A DNA stretch of 64,000 bases, taken from Streptoalloteichus hindustanus (GTDB lineage Bacteria; Actinomycetota; Actinomycetes; Mycobacteriales; Pseudonocardiaceae). Shown here piece after piece: positions 28,038 through 37,216 of this stretch. The notes beneath the pieces are model-generated. The model had not been told where the DNA came from, made no database searches, and saw nothing but the letters and a program-made list of their open reading frames with translations. Location: assembly GCF_900129375.1 (NCBI RefSeq), contig NZ_FQVN01000010.1, positions 94,287 through 158,286 of the forward strand. The letters are read 5' to 3'. How positions within the stretch are numbered: position 1 is the stretch's first letter; every line of letters begins with the position of its first letter. Position numbers and translations under genes: made by a program.

Positions 28038-28672
28038 GTCCCCAGCATGCCGAGGGTGGTCCGGGATGTGGCCGCCAGGTTCCACTTGATGAACCCACGA
28101 GGGCCGATTTCGGCGAAACGAACTGCTCAACGGCGTTCCACCCGGTCATGTCAGCGCGTTGCCGGCAGGCGACTTCGTCAGGTCACAGCCCAGGAGTTCT
28201 CGGGGCGGTCGCCTACCTGGACGTCCCCAGTGGACGGTCACCTCGAACCACGAGTCGGTGACGAATTCCGTCACCGCACAAAGAGGGTTATCGGCCTTCA
28301 AACGTTTTCGTATGGTCACCACGTGCGCACATCGGGATTGACCTCTCGGGGCCGGGCGCGCGAGGGCCACGGGCAGCTCGACGGCGCCAGCCGCCAGGCT
28401 CACCGCGGCGGGGCGCGTTGGATGATGTGCGCGGACGGGCTCCTGTCCCGTCCGCACCCCGATCGTTCGCGAGGAACGACGACGACGCGCGCGAATCGAC
28501 GCACAGGCAAGGGACAGGGTTCGGCATCCCCCTGTTTCTCGCGAAGTCCCGAAGAATCTTTCCGGTCCTTCCGCGGCCAGTTCTCGGGAGGCCATGCTGT
28601 CGTCGATGTCGTTCCTGACGGCCTACGCGTTCACCACCTTTCCGCCTGTCCTGGGCAGCGGACGGTGAGCGC
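28038..28672. other. Non-coding stretch between tetR and the DUF6493-like gene
   Basis: Open frames in this interval lack coding-like composition. The 28240-28320 part is unusually AT-rich for this genome (AACGTTTTCGTATG region) and may hold promoters. A 41-codon frame on the minus strand ending near 28146 (VTEFVTDSWFEVTVHW) might be a small gene or relic, but I cannot support it. Confidence 0.4.
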
Positions 28673-29884
28673 GTGAACGCCCTCGACGAGCTCCGCACGC
28701 TCATCGAAGGAGGCGATGTCGCTGGTGTGGCGCGCGTTGTCCGTTCGCTCGCTCCCGCCGAAAGGCGCGCCGCGGGGCGTTGGCTTCCGACGTTCCTGCG
28801 CGAGGTCCGTCGGCTTTGCCCGCATGGGCGGGTGGACCCCCGGCACGCGCCATCGTTGTGGTTGGCGGGCGCCGGGTGTGCCATCCGCGCCGGCACTGCT
28901 GCGAAGTGGTTGGCGCACCGGGAGATCCTCCGGTTCTGGACACCGAACAGCGAACACGTCGCCTACCTGTCGCACGTGCTGCACGATCGACCCACTCCGT
29001 GGTTGGCGGATCTCGCGACGCACTACGCCGACGCCTTCCGACCGCAGCGGGGCACGTGGGAGGTCGCGGCCACCCTGCTGCGTGCCGGCGGCGTCGAACC
29101 ACCACGGCACGACCCGCTGGTGGTCGCGTGGTGCGAGGCGGTGGACCGGGCCGACTGGGGCCGCCTCCGCGCCGACCCGTTCCTGCCGGTGATGGCGCCG
29201 CGGATCTTCGTGGCCGAGGGGGTGGGCGCGGCGCTGACGGTGAACGCGCCACGGCAGGCGCACCGGATCGCGCGGCTCGTCGCGGCCGGCCGCCTGCCCC
29301 GGCCGATGCTGCTCGCCGGGTGCCTGTCCCGCTTCCTGCGGGGTGGGGAGGCGCGGCACCTGCGCTTCTTCACGCTGCTGTACCGGGAGCTCGCGCCCAC
29401 GGCCGACGAGGCGGCCGACCACGTGGTGTCGTTCCTGCGGCTGCTGCCCGGCGCGGCGGGGCCGGTGGCAGAGCTCGCGGCCGAGGAGCTGCGCCGGGCC
29501 GCCGAGGGCGGCTGGCTCAGCGGGCTGGAGTTGCGCGAGGCGCTGGAGGCGTTGCTGTTCCGACGGGAGAAGAGGATCGTCCGAAGTGCACTGTCCTGGT
29601 TGGACAGAGCGGCGTACCGGCCGGACGGGGACGACGCGCTGGCCGCGTTGCCGGTCGTGTTCGGCGGGGAGGTCAACGACGTCGCGGCGCGCGCGGTGCG
29701 GATCGCCGTGCGGCACGCGAGGCGGGCGGGTGACCAGGTGCGGATGGAGATCGCCGCCGCGGCGTCGACGTTGCCGAGCGAGCTCCGCGAACCTCTCGTC
29801 CGGGTCGGGTTTCCCGTGACGCGGGGTCGCGCGGCCAAAGCCGGGGCTGCTGTCGTTGTCCGTGGCGGTGGTGTCTCGGGTTGA
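28673..29884 (+). CDS. DUF6493-like hypothetical protein (short form)
   Basis: 403 aa, mostly alpha-helical. The N-terminus (ALDELRTLIEGGDVAGVARVVRSLAPAERRAAGRWLP) resembles the start of DUF6493 proteins, which in actinobacteria lie with SWIM zinc-finger and MoxR/VWA genes. Those proteins are usually about twice as long and the partners are absent here, so this could be a shortened stand-alone form. The middle has HEAT-like helical pairs with Leu-rich spacing. No catalytic motif is recognised. Assignment is from recalled pattern only. Confidence 0.6.
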   Translation: MNALDELRTLIEGGDVAGVARVVRSLAPAERRAAGRWLPTFLREVRRLCPHGRVDPRHAPSLWLAGAGCAIRAGTAAKWLAHREILRFWTPNSEHVAYLSHVLHDRPTPWLADLATHYADAFRPQRGTWEVAATLLRAGGVEPPRHDPLVVAWCEAVDRADWGRLRADPFLPVMAPRIFVAEGVGAALTVNAPRQAHRIARLVAAGRLPRPMLLAGCLSRFLRGGEARHLRFFTLLYRELAPTADEAADHVVSFLRLLPGAAGPVAELAAEELRRAAEGGWLSGLELREALEALLFRREKRIVRSALSWLDRAAYRPDGDDALAALPVVFGGEVNDVAARAVRIAVRHARRAGDQVRMEIAAAASTLPSELREPLVRVGFPVTRGRAAKAGAAVVVRGGGVSG

Positions 29885-30329
29885 GGCTTCGGGCTGGCCG
29901 TTCGTGGAGGTTGGTCAGTCGGTCGAGGGGCGGTGACGGCACCGCCGTGGCGCGGGGTGATCGGGGCGGGGCGGTTCGCGCGTCTGAGTGAGGGCGGCTC
30001 GTTCTGTGGTGGCCTGTCAGAGAAAGCGGTGTGGGGCAAGTCGTTTTGCCGTGTTCGGCGGGAGTTGTCCACAGGCGCTCTGGTTGTCCACAGGGCGCGG
30101 TGATGCGGTTTTGCGGCGGGGTGGGGGCCGATAGGCTGGAGCAGGGCTCGCCCCCCAGGGCGGGTGGGGGCTGACCTCAGGTGGGGCGGAAAGCCTTGCG
30201 GGGCACGGCTTTTCTGGACGCCCGGAGCGGGCTGTGCGGAGCCGGAGCCGGCATGGGGTTCCCGGGTGGTTCCACCTCGGCGAAGGGACCCGAGAGAAGG
30301 GTCCCGAGAAGAGCCTGGAGAAGAACATC
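29885..30329. other. Non-coding region holding DnaA-box element copy 2
   Basis: No gene recognised between the DUF6493-like gene and the htrA terminator. It contains the 109-bp DnaA-box/promoter element (30065-30173) and a small hairpin GGGACCC/GGGTCCC (30285-30305). Confidence 0.5.
30065..30173 (+). promoter_or_regulatory. DnaA-box-pair promoter element with conserved 43-bp block, copy 2
   Basis: TTGTCCACAG at 30065-30074 and again at 30084-30093 (19-base period). The 43-bp block starts at 30131, exactly 47 bases after the second box, as in copy 1 at 18553. TTTGCG and TAGGCT, 16 bases apart, would serve as -35/-10. The intervening spacer is not conserved, while spacing is, which argues for function rather than simple recent duplication. 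Confidence 0.6.
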
Positions 30330-30374
30330 GGCGTCGCCGTGACGCCCACCCCGATGGGGCGGCACGGCGACGCC
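30330..30374 (-). terminator. Terminator of htrA
   Basis: 12-bp perfect stem GGCGTCGCCGTG (30330-30341) and CACGGCGACGCC (30363-30374) with an inner GCCCACCCCGATGGGGC hairpin, about 100 bases downstream of the htrA stop. Confidence 0.6.
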
Positions 30375-30471
30375 AACGGTTCGCGGGGCCACGCCGGGTG
30401 TTCGAGGGGAGGTCGCACCCGACGTGGCCCCGACTCACCCGTCCCCCCGGGCAGTGCGGGACGGGACGTCG

Positions 30472-32034
30472 TCACTCGCTCGCCGGCTGGGACCCCAGGG
30501 TGACCTCGGCGGTGCGTTCCCCGCCGCCGTCGGCCCGCAGGGTCACCTTGACCTTGGTTCCGGGCGCGTACGACCGGACCGTCGCCACCAGCTCCTCGCT
30601 GCCGGAGATGCGCCGCGCGTCGACCTTGGTGATCACGTCGCCGGCCTTGAGGCCGGCCTGCTCGGCGCCGCTGCCGGACACGACCTCGGCGATCTCCGCG
30701 CCGCCCGCGCGGGCGGTCTTGGTCGAGACCCCCAGCACCGGTTGGGTGGCCCTGCCCTGCTCGGTCAGCTCCTTGGCCACCCGCTTGGCCTGGTCGATCG
30801 GGATGGCGAAGCCCAGGCCGACCGAGCCGGCCTGCCCGCCGGACCCGCTCTTCGGGCTGTAGATCACCGAGTTGATGCCGATCACCCGTCCCTGCCGATC
30901 GACCAGCGGGCCGCCGGAGTTGCCGGGGTTGATCGCGGCGTCGGTCTGGATGGCGTTGAGCACCAGCCGCACGTCGCTCTGCCCGTCGCCCGGCGAGACC
31001 GGCCGGTTCATCGCGCTGATGATGCCGCTGGTCACCGTGCCGGCGAGCTGGAACGGCGCGCCGATGGCCACGACCTCCTGGCCGACCTGGAGGTCGTCGG
31101 AGCGGCCGAGCTCGACCTGGGGCAGTCTGGACGCGCCCTCGACCTTGACCACCGCCAGGTCGTAGGTGGGCGCCCGGCCCACGATCTGGGCGGGCAGGGT
31201 GCGCCCGTCCTGGAAGACCACGCCGATCCGGCCGCCGTTCGCCGCGGCCTCCACCACGTGGTTGTTGGTGAGGACGTAGCCGTCGCCGCTGATCACGAAG
31301 CCCGAGCCGGTGCCGGACTGGGTGCGGCCCTGCACCTGGAGTTCGACCACGCTGGGCAGCAGCTTCTGCGCCACCTGCTCGACCGACCCCGCCGGCGCGG
31401 AGTTCGCCGAGCGGGCCGCCGGCGGGGCCGCCTCCAGTGCGCTCGGCCCGTGGTACCGGTCCTTGGCCAACTCGTAGCCGACCCAGCCGCCGCCGACGCC
31501 GGCGCCGGTGGCCAGCGCCAGGGCCAGCAGGGCGGCGCCGACGAGCTTGCCGGCCCGGCTGGGCCGGGCTGGCTGGCCGGGGGGTGGGAGGAACACGCCG
31601 CCCTGGTGGGGCGCGCCGTGGCCGGGCGCCGGATCGGTCGGGCCGACGCCCGCCGCCGGGGTGGCACCCGCCGGCGGGACAGCTCCGCCGACGTGGGTGC
31701 CCTGCGGCCCGATGGGCTGCCACGGGTACTGGCCGGCGCCGGGCTGGTCCCCGAGCTGGCCGGACTGGCCGGCCTGGTGCGGCGCGGCCAGCCCGACCGG
31801 GTGGGGTTGTTCGGTCCCGGTGGTGGGAGTCGTGGGTGACCCAGCGGGGGGCTGCTCCCGCGCCCACACCGACGGCGGCTGCTCGGCGGCCGGCGGCGCT
31901 GGGGCGGGCGTGGGCCACGGCGAACCGGCCGGCTGCTGGCCGGCCTCGGCCGACGGCGGCTGCGGGGCGCCTTCGGCGGGCTGGGCGGGCCGCTCCGGCT
32001 GCCCGCCGGGAGCGCCCGGGTTCTGCTCGGTCAT
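30472..32034 (-). CDS. htrA: HtrA/DegP-type serine protease with PDZ domain (PepD-like)
   Basis: 520 aa. A disordered Pro/Gln/Gly-rich cytoplasmic N-terminus (about 1-165) leads to one TM (LVGAALLALALATGAGVGGGWVGYELA). The extracytoplasmic trypsin-like domain has the full triad: His in TNNHVVEAA, Asp in YDLAVVKVEG and Ser in GNSGGPLVD. A C-terminal PDZ domain begins near GAEIAEVVSGSGAEQAGLKAGDVITKV. It is a quality-control protease/chaperone of the envelope. The two-component pair next in line and an MprA-box-like repeat ahead of it match the M. tuberculosis MprAB-PepD stress circuit. Confidence 0.94.
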   Translation of the reverse strand: MTEQNPGAPGGQPERPAQPAEGAPQPPSAEAGQQPAGSPWPTPAPAPPAAEQPPSVWAREQPPAGSPTTPTTGTEQPHPVGLAAPHQAGQSGQLGDQPGAGQYPWQPIGPQGTHVGGAVPPAGATPAAGVGPTDPAPGHGAPHQGGVFLPPPGQPARPSRAGKLVGAALLALALATGAGVGGGWVGYELAKDRYHGPSALEAAPPAARSANSAPAGSVEQVAQKLLPSVVELQVQGRTQSGTGSGFVISGDGYVLTNNHVVEAAANGGRIGVVFQDGRTLPAQIVGRAPTYDLAVVKVEGASRLPQVELGRSDDLQVGQEVVAIGAPFQLAGTVTSGIISAMNRPVSPGDGQSDVRLVLNAIQTDAAINPGNSGGPLVDRQGRVIGINSVIYSPKSGSGGQAGSVGLGFAIPIDQAKRVAKELTEQGRATQPVLGVSTKTARAGGAEIAEVVSGSGAEQAGLKAGDVITKVDARRISGSEELVATVRSYAPGTKVKVTLRADGGGERTAEVTLGSQPASE

Positions 32035-32056
32035 GGCTCTACTGTGCGCCGCGCAG

Positions 32057-32073
32057 CTGAGAGCACGCTGAGA
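32057..32073 (-). promoter_or_regulatory. MprA-box-like direct repeat upstream of htrA
   Basis: CTGAGA-GCACG-CTGAGA on the plus strand (TCTCAG-N5-TCTCAG on the gene strand), 23 bases ahead of the htrA ATG. The same 6-5-6 repeat lies upstream of mprA at 36407. It resembles the loosely conserved direct-repeat MprA box of M. tuberculosis. Confidence 0.65.
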
Positions 32074-32186
32074 TGACGCTGGGCATCACTTGTGCGATGA
32101 CTCTGATCTTCCTCAGTGATCGTCCCCACCCGGTCCCCGCCCGGCCACCGCGTGTCCTCGGCCGCCCGGCCCCACCGCCTGTCTCC

Positions 32187-33269
32187 TCAGCCGGCGGCGC
32201 GGAGCCGTTCGGCGATCTGCTCGGGGGTGACGTCGTTGATCCAGACGCCCATGCCGGACTCGGAGCCGGCGAGGTACTTCAGCTTGTCCGCGGTGCGCAG
32301 GACGGAGAACACCTGGAGGTGCAGCCAGGACAGCTCCCTCCCGGTGCGGACCGGGGCCTGGTGCCACGCGGCGATGTAGGGCAGCGGGCGTGCGTAGAGG
32401 CCGTCCAGCCGCCGCAGCACGGCCAGGTGGAGCTCGGCGAGGTCGTCGCGCTCCGCGTCGGTCAGCGCGGGCAGGTCGGGCGCCTGCCGGTGGGGCACGA
32501 GGTGCACCTCGACCGGCCAGCGGGCCGCGGCGGGCACGTAGGCGGTCCAGTGGTCGGACGTGGCCACCACGCGCTCGCCGTGGGCGCGTTCCGCGGCGAG
32601 CACGTCGCCGAGGATGTGCCGCCCGGTCCGCTCGTGGTGCTCGGCGGCGACGCGCAGCATGCGCTCGGTGCGCGGGGTGACGAACGGATAGGCGTAGATC
32701 TGGCCGTGGGGGTGGTGCAGCGTCACCCCGATCTCCTCGCCCCGGTTCTCGAAGCAGAAGACCTGCTCGACACCGGGGAGCCGGCCGAGGGCGGCGGTGC
32801 GGTCAGCCCAGGCGTCCACCACCGTGCGCGCGCGGCGCGGGCTCAGCTCGACGAAGGCCGAGTCGTGGTCGGAGGTGAAGCACACGACCTCGCACCGGCC
32901 GACGGCGGCGCGGCGGGGCGCCAGGTCGCCCAGCACGGGGTCCCCGGGCTCCGGCACGCCCTGGGCGAAGGACGGGAAGCGGTTCTCGAAGACCGCGACC
33001 TCGTAGTCCGGCTCGGGGATCTCGGTGGGCCGGCCCGGGGTGCTCGGGCACAGCGGGCAGAGGTCGGCGGGCGGCTTGTAGGTGCGGGTCTGGCGGTGGG
33101 CGGCCATCGCCACCCACTCCCCGGTCAGCGGGTCGAGCCGGATCTCCGACCGGGGCCGCTGGGCGGGGAGGTCCCTGGTGTCCACCGCGTCGCGGGGCGG
33201 GGCCTGCGGGTCGTCGTCGAAGTAGACGATCTCCCTGCCGTCGGCGAGTCGGCGCGCGGTCCGCCTCAC
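32187..33269 (-). CDS. galT: Galactose-1-phosphate uridylyltransferase
   Basis: 360 aa. Swaps UMP between UDP-glucose and galactose-1-phosphate (Leloir pathway). It has the zinc-site cysteines CPLCPS, FENRFPSF, CFENRGEEIGVTLHHPHGQIYAYPF with the catalytic His-Pro-His, and a C-terminal HLQVFSVLRTADKLKYLAGSE. GTG start 33269 overlaps the deoR stop as GTGA, so the pair is coupled. No galK is in the window. The pair interrupts the ancestral mprB-pepD adjacency. Confidence 0.93.
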   Translation of the reverse strand: MRRTARRLADGREIVYFDDDPQAPPRDAVDTRDLPAQRPRSEIRLDPLTGEWVAMAAHRQTRTYKPPADLCPLCPSTPGRPTEIPEPDYEVAVFENRFPSFAQGVPEPGDPVLGDLAPRRAAVGRCEVVCFTSDHDSAFVELSPRRARTVVDAWADRTAALGRLPGVEQVFCFENRGEEIGVTLHHPHGQIYAYPFVTPRTERMLRVAAEHHERTGRHILGDVLAAERAHGERVVATSDHWTAYVPAAARWPVEVHLVPHRQAPDLPALTDAERDDLAELHLAVLRRLDGLYARPLPYIAAWHQAPVRTGRELSWLHLQVFSVLRTADKLKYLAGSESGMGVWINDVTPEQIAERLRAAG

Positions 33270-34075
33270 GCCCCCACCTCCGCCGCCGCGGCCGCCGCGG
33301 CCGGCCGACCGGCCGTCACCAGCTCGCCGACGCGCTCGCGCAGCTCGCCGGCGGCCGCCTCGGGCAGGCCGTCGTCGGTCACCAGCACGTCGGCCTCGTC
33401 CAGGCCGGCGATGGTGGAGATGCCCACCACGCCCCACTTGGTGTGGTCGGCGACGACCACGACGCGGGTGGCGGCCTCGACCAGGGCGCGGTTGGTCTCG
33501 CTCTCGTTGAGGTTGGGCGTGGTGAACCCGGCGCGCGGGGACATGCCGTGCACGCCGAGGAACACCACGTCCAGGTGCAGCGAGCGCAGGGCCTGCACGG
33601 CGACCGGTCCGACCAGGGCGTCGGACGGGGTCCGCACGCCGCCGGTGAGCACCACCGTGCGGTCGGCGCGCCCGGCGCTCTGCAACGCGTCGGCCACCCG
33701 CACGGAGTTGGTCACCACGGTCAGGTCGGGCACGTCGTCGAGGTGCCTGGCCAGGGTCCAGGTGGTGGTGCCGGCGGAGAGGCCGATCGCGGTGCCCGGC
33801 CGGACCAGCGCCGCGGCCGCCTCGGCGATCGCGGTCTTCTCCGGGAGCTGTCGCATCGACTTGGCCTCGAAGCCCGGCTCGTCGATGCTGCGCCCGCCGA
33901 CGGCGGTGGCGCCGCCGTAGACCTTGTCGACCAGCCCGCGACGCGCCAGCGCGTCCAGGTCGCGACGGATGGTCATGTCCGACACGCCGAGCCGGGCGAC
34001 GAGGTCGCTCACCCGCACCGCGCCGGTGCGCCGCACCTCGTCCAGGATCATCGTCTGCCGCTGACCCGCCAGCAC
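33266..34075 (-). CDS. DeoR/GlpR-family transcriptional regulator
   Basis: 269 aa from GTG 34075 behind GGAGGG. The N-terminal DeoR HTH reads GQRQTMILDEVRRTGAVRVSDLVARLGVSDMTIRRDLDALARRG. The C-terminal sugar-phosphate sensor has AAAALVRPGTAIGLSAGTTTWTLARHL and VVVADHTKWG. It forms a two-gene operon with galT and so likely senses a galactose-pathway intermediate; the ligand is inferred from context. Confidence 0.93.
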   Translation of the reverse strand: MLAGQRQTMILDEVRRTGAVRVSDLVARLGVSDMTIRRDLDALARRGLVDKVYGGATAVGGRSIDEPGFEAKSMRQLPEKTAIAEAAAALVRPGTAIGLSAGTTTWTLARHLDDVPDLTVVTNSVRVADALQSAGRADRTVVLTGGVRTPSDALVGPVAVQALRSLHLDVVFLGVHGMSPRAGFTTPNLNESETNRALVEAATRVVVVADHTKWGVVGISTIAGLDEADVLVTDDGLPEAAAGELRERVGELVTAGRPAAAAAAAEVGA

Positions 34076-34258
34076 GCCCGTCCCTCCGTTCGCCGACCGC
34101 TGGTTCCAGCGTGCCGGACCGGACCGGACAGAGTCAACACAACCCAACACGGGAGAACCCGACCGAAAACCCGACCGGAATCCCAGGTGGGAGGCACACT
34201 GCCCGGTCCGGTCAGGACACCCGTCCGGGTGAGCGTTTTTGTTGGAGTGCGTTGAGGA

Positions 34259-35695
34259 TCACGCGGGACGGCCGGGCAGGCGCAGCGACAGCAGCGCTCC
34301 GCCCTCCGGGGCGCGGCCGACGGCGGCGGCGCCCCCGTGCCGCTCGGCGACCTGCTTGACGATCGCCAGGCCCAGCCCCGAGCCGGGCAGCGTCCTGGCC
34401 TCCTTCGACCGGTAGAACCGGTCGAAGACGTGCGGCAGGTCGGCCTCGTTGATGCCGGGCCCGGCGTCGGCCACCTCCAGCAGGGCCGTGCCGTCGCCGA
34501 GCTGCCGCAGCTCGACCCGGACCACGCCCTCCGGCGGGCTCCACTTGGCCGCGTTGTCCAGCAGGTTGAGCACGGCGCGCTCCAGGGCGCTGGAGTCGCC
34601 GAGCAGGTTCCACGGCTGGAGCCGGACATCGAAGGTGATGCCGGAGGTGGCGGCACGGCGGCGCGCGCGGTCCAACGCGCGCTCGACGACCTCGACCAGC
34701 TCGACCGGCTCGTGCACCACCTGCGGCGCGTCCTCCCGCGCCAGCTCCACCAGGTCGCCGACCAGCGTGGACAGCTCGGTGAGCTGGGCCCGCACGTCGT
34801 CGTAGATCTCCTGGCGGTCCTGCGCGGACAGCCGCTGCGGCGCGCCCGCCCGCTCGGAGGAGATGAGCAGCTCGACGTTGGTGCGCAGCGAGGTCAGCGG
34901 GGTGCGCAGCTCGTGGCCGGCGTCGGCGACGAGCCGGCGTTGCCGCTCCTGGGACTCGGCCAGCGCGCCGAGCATCGAGTTGAAGCTGTGGGTCAGCCGG
35001 GCCAGCTCGTCGTCGCCGGCGATCGGGATCGGCTCCAGCATGCCGGTGCGGGCGACCCGCTCGGTGGCGGCGGTGAGGCGCTGCACCGGGCGCAGGCCGG
35101 CGGTGGCCACCGCGGTGCCGGCCGCCGCAGCGAGCAGGATGCCCGACCCGCCGACCACCACGAACACCACGCTCAGCCGTTCGAGGGTCTTGCGCGCGTC
35201 GCCCAGCGGCTGGGCCATGACCAGCGCGGAGCCCTGCCCCACCGGCACGGCGACCACCCTGGTGTCGGTCCGGCTGTCGGTGCGGGGCTGGCTGGGCTCG
35301 CCGGTGCGCGCGGCCGCGATCTCGGCGTCGCCGACGGGGGGCGCCTCCGCGCCGGTGGCGTAGATGAGGCGGCGCCCGCCCTCCTGGAGCAGGCCGACCG
35401 CGACGTCGGACACCCCGAACAACGCGGCAGGGACCGCGCGCAGTTGCTCGGCCTGCACGAGGGTCGTGTGCGCCGCGTCGTTGGCGCGCTTGCTGAGGCT
35501 CTCGTCGAGCTGCCCGTAGACGCTGTTGCGCACGGTCAGGAACGCGGCCAGCGACACGAGCGCGACCGCGCCGCCCACGCAGATCGCGGCGAGCAGCGTG
35601 ATGCGGGTGCGCAGGGAGATCCGCCGGGGCCGGGGCGCGCGCGGCGGGGCGCCGGGCACGCCGTGACCGGACTCGGCCGTGCCGGGGAAGGTCAC
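34259..35695 (-). CDS. mprB: Sensor histidine kinase, MprB-like
   Basis: 478 aa. TM1 ([21 protein letters not shown]) and TM2 ([23 protein letters not shown]) bracket an extracytoplasmic sensor of about 130 residues. HAMP follows, then H-box [19 protein letters not shown]-box [12 protein letters not shown], and G boxes DAGPGINE and [15 protein letters not shown] 35695 overlaps the mprA stop (GTGA). In mycobacteria MprB senses envelope stress and is held by DnaK through the sensor loop. Autoregulation and control of htrA are inferred from the shared repeat sites. Confidence 0.92.
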   Translation of the reverse strand: MTFPGTAESGHGVPGAPPRAPRPRRISLRTRITLLAAICVGGAVALVSLAAFLTVRNSVYGQLDESLSKRANDAAHTTLVQAEQLRAVPAALFGVSDVAVGLLQEGGRRLIYATGAEAPPVGDAEIAAARTGEPSQPRTDSRTDTRVVAVPVGQGSALVMAQPLGDARKTLERLSVVFVVVGGSGILLAAAAGTAVATAGLRPVQRLTAATERVARTGMLEPIPIAGDDELARLTHSFNSMLGALAESQERQRRLVADAGHELRTPLTSLRTNVELLISSERAGAPQRLSAQDRQEIYDDVRAQLTELSTLVGDLVELAREDAPQVVHEPVELVEVVERALDRARRRAATSGITFDVRLQPWNLLGDSSALERAVLNLLDNAAKWSPPEGVVRVELRQLGDGTALLEVADAGPGINEADLPHVFDRFYRSKEARTLPGSGLGLAIVKQVAERHGGAAAVGRAPEGGALLSLRLPGRPA

Positions 35696-36384
35696 GGGGG
35701 CGTCTCCCGCAGCACGTAGCCGACCCCGCGCACGGTGTGGATCAGGCGGTGCTCGCCGCCGGCCTCGGTCTTGCGGCGCAGGTAGCCGACGTAGACCTCC
35801 AGCGCGTTGCCCGAGGTCGGGAAGTCGTAGCCCCAGACGTCCTCCAGGATGCGGCCGCGGGTGAGCACCTGGCGGGGGTGGGCGAGGAGCAGTTCGAGGA
35901 GCGCGAACTCGGTGCGGGTCAGGCTGATGGGCCGGTCGCCGCGGCGCACCTCCCGGGTGCCGGGGTCCAGCTCCAGGTCGGCGAAGCGCAGCGCGGGCGG
36001 GGTGGCGTCGTCGGGGCCGGCCGTGCTCGCCCTGCGCAGCAGCGCGCGCAGCCGGGCCAGCAGCTCCTCCAGCGCGAACGGCTTGGGCAGGTAGTCGTCG
36101 GCGCCGGCGTCCAGGCCGGCGACCCGGTCGGAGACCGCGTCCCGCGCCGTGAGCACCAGGATGGGCAGGTCGTCGCCGGTGCCCCTGAGCCGGCGGCACA
36201 CCTCCAGGCCGTCCACCCTGGGCATCATCACGTCGAGCACCATCGCGTCCGGCCGGTGCCGGCCGACCGCGTCCAACGCCTCCAGCCCGTCGCCGGCCAG
36301 CTCGACCTGGTAGCCGTTGAACTGCAGCGAGCGCCGCAGCGACTCGCGCACGGCCCGGTCGTCGTCGACCACGAGGATCCGCAT
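35692..36384 (-). CDS. mprA: OmpR-family response regulator, MprA-like
   Basis: 230 aa. The receiver domain has acidic pocket VVDDDRA, phospho-Asp in [31 protein letters not shown] and PKPFALEEL. The C-terminal winged helix reads [34 protein letters not shown]. The sequence is very close in pattern to mycobacterial MprA. A CTGAGA-N5-CTGAGA repeat 22 bases upstream suggests autoregulation. Confidence 0.94.
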   Translation of the reverse strand: MRILVVDDDRAVRESLRRSLQFNGYQVELAGDGLEALDAVGRHRPDAMVLDVMMPRVDGLEVCRRLRGTGDDLPILVLTARDAVSDRVAGLDAGADDYLPKPFALEELLARLRALLRRASTAGPDDATPPALRFADLELDPGTREVRRGDRPISLTRTEFALLELLLAHPRQVLTRGRILEDVWGYDFPTSGNALEVYVGYLRRKTEAGGEHRLIHTVRGVGYVLRETPP

Positions 36385-36406
36385 GCGGTCAGTCTGACCC
36401 GGACGC

Positions 36407-36423
36407 CTGAGACCGAGCTGAGA
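36407..36423 (-). promoter_or_regulatory. MprA-box-like direct repeat upstream of mprA
   Basis: CTGAGA-CCGAG-CTGAGA, same 11-base period as the site ahead of htrA. On the gene strand it reads TCTCAGCTCGGTCTCAG, ending 22 bases before the ATG. Confidence 0.65.
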
Positions 36424-36552
36424 AGGGGATGTGAAGGCGGCGTGAGATCACCTCCCGGGGTCCCGGGCGGGTGGCCGCCCGGGCAGCCGGCGGCTGGGCT
36501 GCCGACGCTCGGAAGGCCGGCGCCAGACGGCCGAGCCCCCGCGGGCGGAGCG

Positions 36553-37164
36553 CTAGCCGTCCAGGCCGCGGGCGACCGGCGCGTGCCACCGCCGCCACAG
36601 CGCCAGCACCCGGATGGTGATCACCAGCGCGGAGCCGACCACGCTGACCGGCCCGGCGGGCAACTGGAGCCGGTCGCCGAGGGCGACGACCGCGGCCCCG
36701 GCCAGCGCGGCGAGCGCGTAGATCTCCTTGCGGAGCACCATCGGGATCTCCCGGAGCAGCACGTCGCGCAGCGCGCCGCCGCCGATGCCGGTGGTCATGC
36801 CGATCAGGCACGCGGTGTAGACGGGGGCGCCCAGCGCCAGCGCGGTGGTCGTGCCGGCGGTGGTGAACAGGCCCAGTCCGGCGGCGTCGGCGAGCAGCAC
36901 GGCGCGGCGCAGGCGGGCGACCTGGGGGTGGTACCAGAACACGGCGAGCGAGGTGATCGCCGGCACCAGGAGGTACCGCCAGTCCCGCAGGGTGGTGGGG
37001 GGACTGACGTCGAGCAGGACGTCCCGGATGACCCCGCCGCCCAGGGCGGTGGTCATGCCGAGGACGACGACCCCGAAGACGTCCAGCCGCGCGCGGACCG
37101 CCGCCAGCGCGCCGGAGGCGGCGAACACGGCGGTACCCGCCAGCTCCAGCACCAGCAGCAACAC
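36553..37164 (-). CDS. Trimeric intracellular cation (TRIC) channel family protein
   Basis: 203 aa, seven TM helices in two repeated halves, each with the glycine-rich motif: GMTTALGGGVIRDVL and GMTTGIGGGALRDVL. This is the UPF0126/YicG family, prokaryotic relatives of TRIC K+ channels. The internal repeat and KEIYALAALAGA are characteristic. It lies 130 bases beyond the mprA region boundary on the same strand and is probably an independent unit. Physiological role in actinobacteria is not established. Confidence 0.92.
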   Translation of the reverse strand: MLLLVLELAGTAVFAASGALAAVRARLDVFGVVVLGMTTALGGGVIRDVLLDVSPPTTLRDWRYLLVPAITSLAVFWYHPQVARLRRAVLLADAAGLGLFTTAGTTTALALGAPVYTACLIGMTTGIGGGALRDVLLREIPMVLRKEIYALAALAGAAVVALGDRLQLPAGPVSVVGSALVITIRVLALWRRWHAPVARGLDG

Positions 37165-37216
37165 GAACGCGCAGCTTAGCGGCTAGAACGAGCGTTCTCG
37201 ACAGGTGGAACGGGCG

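Noticed and set aside
29885..30064. Small gene directly after the DUF6493-like gene
   Set aside because: No ribosome site and no coding-like frame.
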